The position numbers and the translations under genes are program-made. Under the pieces are notes generated by a model. That model made no database searches. It had not been told where the DNA came from and saw only the letters and a list, made by a program, of their open reading frames with translations. 64,000 nucleotides of DNA, taken from NCBI GenBank assembly GCA_016703965.1, contig JADJBB010000021.1, forward strand, positions 186,001 through 250,000, given 5' to 3'. Below, one piece after another: positions 61,545 through 64,000 of the stretch (within the stretch, counting starts at the first letter, position 1; each line of letters begins with the position of its first letter). The stretch comes from Acidobacteriota bacterium (GTDB taxonomy: Bacteria; Acidobacteriota; Blastocatellia; Pyrinomonadales; Pyrinomonadaceae).

Positions 61545-62927
61545 CTACTTTCCGATGCAAAATGTTGAAAAGATACGAGTTAGCATGTCTTCGGTGGTAG
61601 TTTCGCCCGTGATCTGACCAAGATAGCGGAGGGCATTGTGAAGGCCGATAAGAACGATCTCTTCGCTTATCTTTTGGTTCATTAATTCCAGCGAGTTTTC
61701 GATCTCATCTTTCGCTCGGGTGAGCAGGTCATGATGTCTCGCATCGGTAACAAGAAATCCCGAGGTTGATACATCCTCGGCTCTAAACGGTCCGACAATG
61801 TTGTGTTTTAGATCGTCGAGGCCTTCGCCAGTTTTGGCAGAAAGGGGAATTAGCCTTTCACGAAGGTATGCAAGGCTCGAGTTTTCTGCGGCGACAATGC
61901 GATCAACATCTGTAGACGGAACTTTGTCGATCTTATTCAGCGCGACGATGTAATTCAAATCCTTTACGCTAGCAAGAATTTCCCGGTCTTCATCCGATGT
62001 CTGTACACTAGCGTCAAGCATTACGACAACAATATCGGCGTCCGCCATGGTTGCCCTCGAACGTTCAACGCCTATACTTTCGACCATGTCGGTCGTTTCG
62101 CGAAGCCCAGCCGTATCGATCAAGGAGATCGGAATATCGCCAATGGTAAATCTCTCGTGGACTTGATCCCGCGTCGTTCCGGCGATCTCAGTTACAATAG
62201 CACGGTCGCTGCCCAGTAAAGCATTGAAAAGACTAGACTTACCCACATTCGGACGCCCAACTAAAGCGACTCTTAGCCCCTCGCGTATTAGACGACCGGC
62301 TTTGAATGTCGACGCAAGTCTTTCAATCTCAGCTGCGATCGCTGCTATTTTGGTTTTCACTCCTTCCGCCTGAACTTCCGGGAGATCGTCCTCGACGAAC
62401 TCAAGTGCGGATTCAAGAACAACTATCACATTTAGAAGATCATCCTTTATAGGCTGAAGCCGGTTAGAAAATTCCCCACGCATCTGCCGGATCGCCTGCC
62501 GCGCCGATGCGGTAGTTTGTGCATCGATCAGATCCCGTATTGCCTCCGCCTCAGCAAGGTTCATCCTCCCATTTGCGAGAGCACGAAGCGAGAATTCACC
62601 CGCATCGGCCATCCGTGCGTCCAAGCCAAGACAAACGTCGATTACCCGTCGCAGGACAACGGGCGACCCGTGACAGCTTATCTCGACAACGTCTTCGCCG
62701 GTGAAGGAATGCGGTGCCTTGAAATACGCGATTATCGCTTCGTCTATTACTTCGCCGGTATGTGGTTCGTGAAGTTGTTTGAGATGTGCGGCGCGGGGTG
62801 CGGGTGAAAAGCCGTCATCATTGACCAATTTCTTCGTTATCCCGAGCGATTCGCCACCGCTCAGGCGGACAATTCCGATGCCGCTGCGGCCCGTGGGTGT
62901 TGCAAGTGCGACAATGGTGTTCGGCAT
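61545..62927 (-). CDS. mnmE: tRNA modification GTPase MnmE
   Basis: A 460-residue partner of MnmG. The N-terminal folate-binding domain begins TIVALATPTGRSGIGIVRLS. The G domain has GRPNVGKSSLFNALL (P-loop), DTAGLRETTD, and the specificity motif NKID. It ends FCIGK, carrying the catalytic C-terminal Cys. It is cotranscribed with mnmG (99-base gap). Confidence 0.97.
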   Translation of the reverse strand: MPNTIVALATPTGRSGIGIVRLSGGESLGITKKLVNDDGFSPAPRAAHLKQLHEPHTGEVIDEAIIAYFKAPHSFTGEDVVEISCHGSPVVLRRVIDVCLGLDARMADAGEFSLRALANGRMNLAEAEAIRDLIDAQTTASARQAIRQMRGEFSNRLQPIKDDLLNVIVVLESALEFVEDDLPEVQAEGVKTKIAAIAAEIERLASTFKAGRLIREGLRVALVGRPNVGKSSLFNALLGSDRAIVTEIAGTTRDQVHERFTIGDIPISLIDTAGLRETTDMVESIGVERSRATMADADIVVVMLDASVQTSDEDREILASVKDLNYIVALNKIDKVPSTDVDRIVAAENSSLAYLRERLIPLSAKTGEGLDDLKHNIVGPFRAEDVSTSGFLVTDARHHDLLTRAKDEIENSLELMNQKISEEIVLIGLHNALRYLGQITGETTTEDMLTRIFSTFCIGK

Positions 62928-63010
62928 ATCCTAAATGTTAGTGGCATTTCGAAACAAAAGCTTGCGACTAGCGTGATAATGTTCGGTTGTAGCTCAATCT
63001 AAGGAATTCC

Positions 63011-63344
63011 ATGACAAAAAAAATCGCTTCTCGGGGTAGCCCTGCCTGTGCTTATATTCACCGTCGGTTGGACTGCCGCTAATTCGCTAACACCCTAAGC
63101 AGATTCAGAATCGGCTCAACCGAAAGTCTTAAAAGGTTTCACAGCCAAAGATGGCGAGGCCTTATATATCGAGCGTATTTGGTGAAATCGAGAGATCAGG
63201 AAGTAATTGTTCCCGATATCCTCGTTAAAAACAAACTATCAAGCTGGTGACACCGCCACCGTCATAGTAATGAGGCACAAATTCCCAAACGAAAAGCCAG
63301 GCCCTGACCTTCTTGGGTTTGCGATGGGACCGACTTCGCGGTAA
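63011..63344 (+). pseudogene. Decayed gene for a small exported protein
   Basis: The ATG at 63011 (after AAGGAA) starts MTKKIAS. The signal peptide VALPVLIFTVGWTAANSLT is only in another frame. Downstream pieces DSESAQPKVLKGFTAKDGE, DQEVIVPDILVKNKLSSW and QAGDTATVIVMRHKFPNEKP are readable in shifted frames separated by stops. At least three frameshifts are implied. Family not recognised. It is the content of the gap between mnmE and jag. Confidence 0.6.
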
Positions 63345-63359
63345 ATAAAGATCAGCTGC

Positions 63360-63809
63360 TTACTGCAGACGAACCTGTAGGCGCCGCTCACGACCGTCAC
63401 CGACCGATTCTGTGAAAAGATCTTCTTCCTTCTGCAATGTCATGTGGATGATGCGGCGTTCGGTTGAGTTTAGGACTCCAAACGTAAACGGCCGTCCATT
63501 CTTACGCACCTGATCTGCCGCAAAGCGGGCCATCGCGTGAAGTTCTGCCTTACGTGTCTGCCTAAATCCCTCGGCATCGACGACGAAACGGTGTTCGCGA
63601 TCAAGTTCACGGCCAAACGCCTGAAACAGGACGACTTCAAACGCGTCAAGCAGTTCGCCGTTTTCCGCCAAGGCATAATGTGAATCTTCACCGCTGAGGT
63701 TAAGTAAACAGCCTTCTTCGTTCCATTCTGAATCAACGGTAAGGTCGAAACGCATGTCAGCTACTAGTCCAGCAAGAAAATCCTTCGCGTTTTCACATGT
63801 TTGATTCAT
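63360..63809 (-). CDS. jag: Jag/KhpB-like R3H-domain RNA-binding protein
   Basis: A 149-residue protein. The KH-like part is FAVDAE-type with FGRELDREHRFVVDAEGF, and the R3H region ends KNGRPFTFGVLNSTERRIIH. It lacks the N-terminal Jag_N domain found in longer versions. It lies between yidC and mnmE, the standard position. Confidence 0.88.
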   Translation of the reverse strand: MNQTCENAKDFLAGLVADMRFDLTVDSEWNEEGCLLNLSGEDSHYALAENGELLDAFEVVLFQAFGRELDREHRFVVDAEGFRQTRKAELHAMARFAADQVRKNGRPFTFGVLNSTERRIIHMTLQKEEDLFTESVGDGRERRLQVRLQ

Positions 63810-63888
63810 AAATTGGAGCAGGCTTCCAGCCTGACTGTACTTAATTAATTAGATCCACCTCAGACCTTGCGAGCGGCCAGCGTTCAAG

Positions 63889-64000
63889 TTAGGTTGTCGA
63901 AAGCTTCGGCTTCACCTTCTTCGCACCTTTCGGGACCGAATCAACTATCTCCATTCCAGGTGGTGTATTCGGCTTGTTCATTCGGTTGATCAGCATCTGC
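63889..64000 (-). CDS. yidC: C-terminal end of a membrane insertase, probably YidC (partial)
   Basis: 37 residues are visible, starting QMLINRMNKPNTPPGMEIVD and ending KVKPKLSTT. The sequence itself is only weakly diagnostic, but its place before jag and mnmE fits yidC. The rest lies outside the window. Confidence 0.55.
   Translation of the reverse strand, partial: QMLINRMNKPNTPPGMEIVDSVPKGAKKVKPKLSTT

Overview
The window looks like a chromosomal segment from an Acidobacteriota bacterium, most likely the Blastocatellia/Pyrinomonadaceae side of that phylum. The reasons are a large VWFA-related protein of the acidobacterial type (30081-32252), a GWxTD protein, a bactofilin, and many short intergenic inverted repeats. 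This placement is inference from gene content. Coding genes have moderate-to-high GC, and a few islands (McrBC, DUF433/DUF5615, a four-helix-bundle remnant) look more AT-rich.

Layout. 1-6.5 kb: truB (partial), recX, a fasciclin protein, msrB, a truncated alaS, an atypical response regulator, an O-methyltransferase and a pirin. 6.6-10.8 kb: an McrBC-type restriction module whose McrB carries an EVE-like domain, bracketed by two inverted copies of a ~90 bp repeat. 10.8-19.2 kb: RNA-thiolation genes (ttcA, mnmA), a bactofilin, mscL, fthC, and an operon of two SGNH hydrolases around a ceramidase-like membrane protein. 19.5-24.8 kb: a MATE transporter, aat, DinB, YwbE, a saccharopine-dehydrogenase-like protein and an aspartic protease. 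24.9-29.5 kb: a histidine kinase and an NtrC-type regulator, followed by a well-spaced sigma-54 promoter in front of an exported rubrerythrin and a DUF2231 protein. 29.6-36.6 kb: a VWFA protein, gyrB, a toxin-antitoxin-like pair, and recF. 36.8-44 kb: a thioredoxin-like protein, tRNA-Ser(UGA), a TetR regulator with an acyl-CoA ligase, an SLBB export protein, an aminotransferase and a PDZ protein.

44-52.1 kb is a reverse-strand cluster that seems built around polyamines and the membrane: speD, a DUF4178 protein, an unrecognised 49-aa protein, DUF350, a membrane-anchored spermidine synthase, a Tat-exported flavin amine oxidase and two unknown proteins. 53.2-64 kb holds GWxTD, tatC, tatA, selD, parB, parA, mnmG, mnmE, jag and the end of yidC, which is the order usual near a replication origin. 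selD reads through an in-frame UGA at the catalytic position, so it is probably a selenoprotein. The parA-mnmG gap carries five copies of a perfect palindrome with core GTGTGAATCGATTCACAC, and a sixth copy lies 35 kb away. These are good candidates for a non-canonical parS.

The most interesting items are the candidate parS family, the Sec-containing SelD, the polyamine/membrane operon with its unrecognised small protein, the EVE-McrBC island, and the sigma-54/NtrC/rubrerythrin unit.
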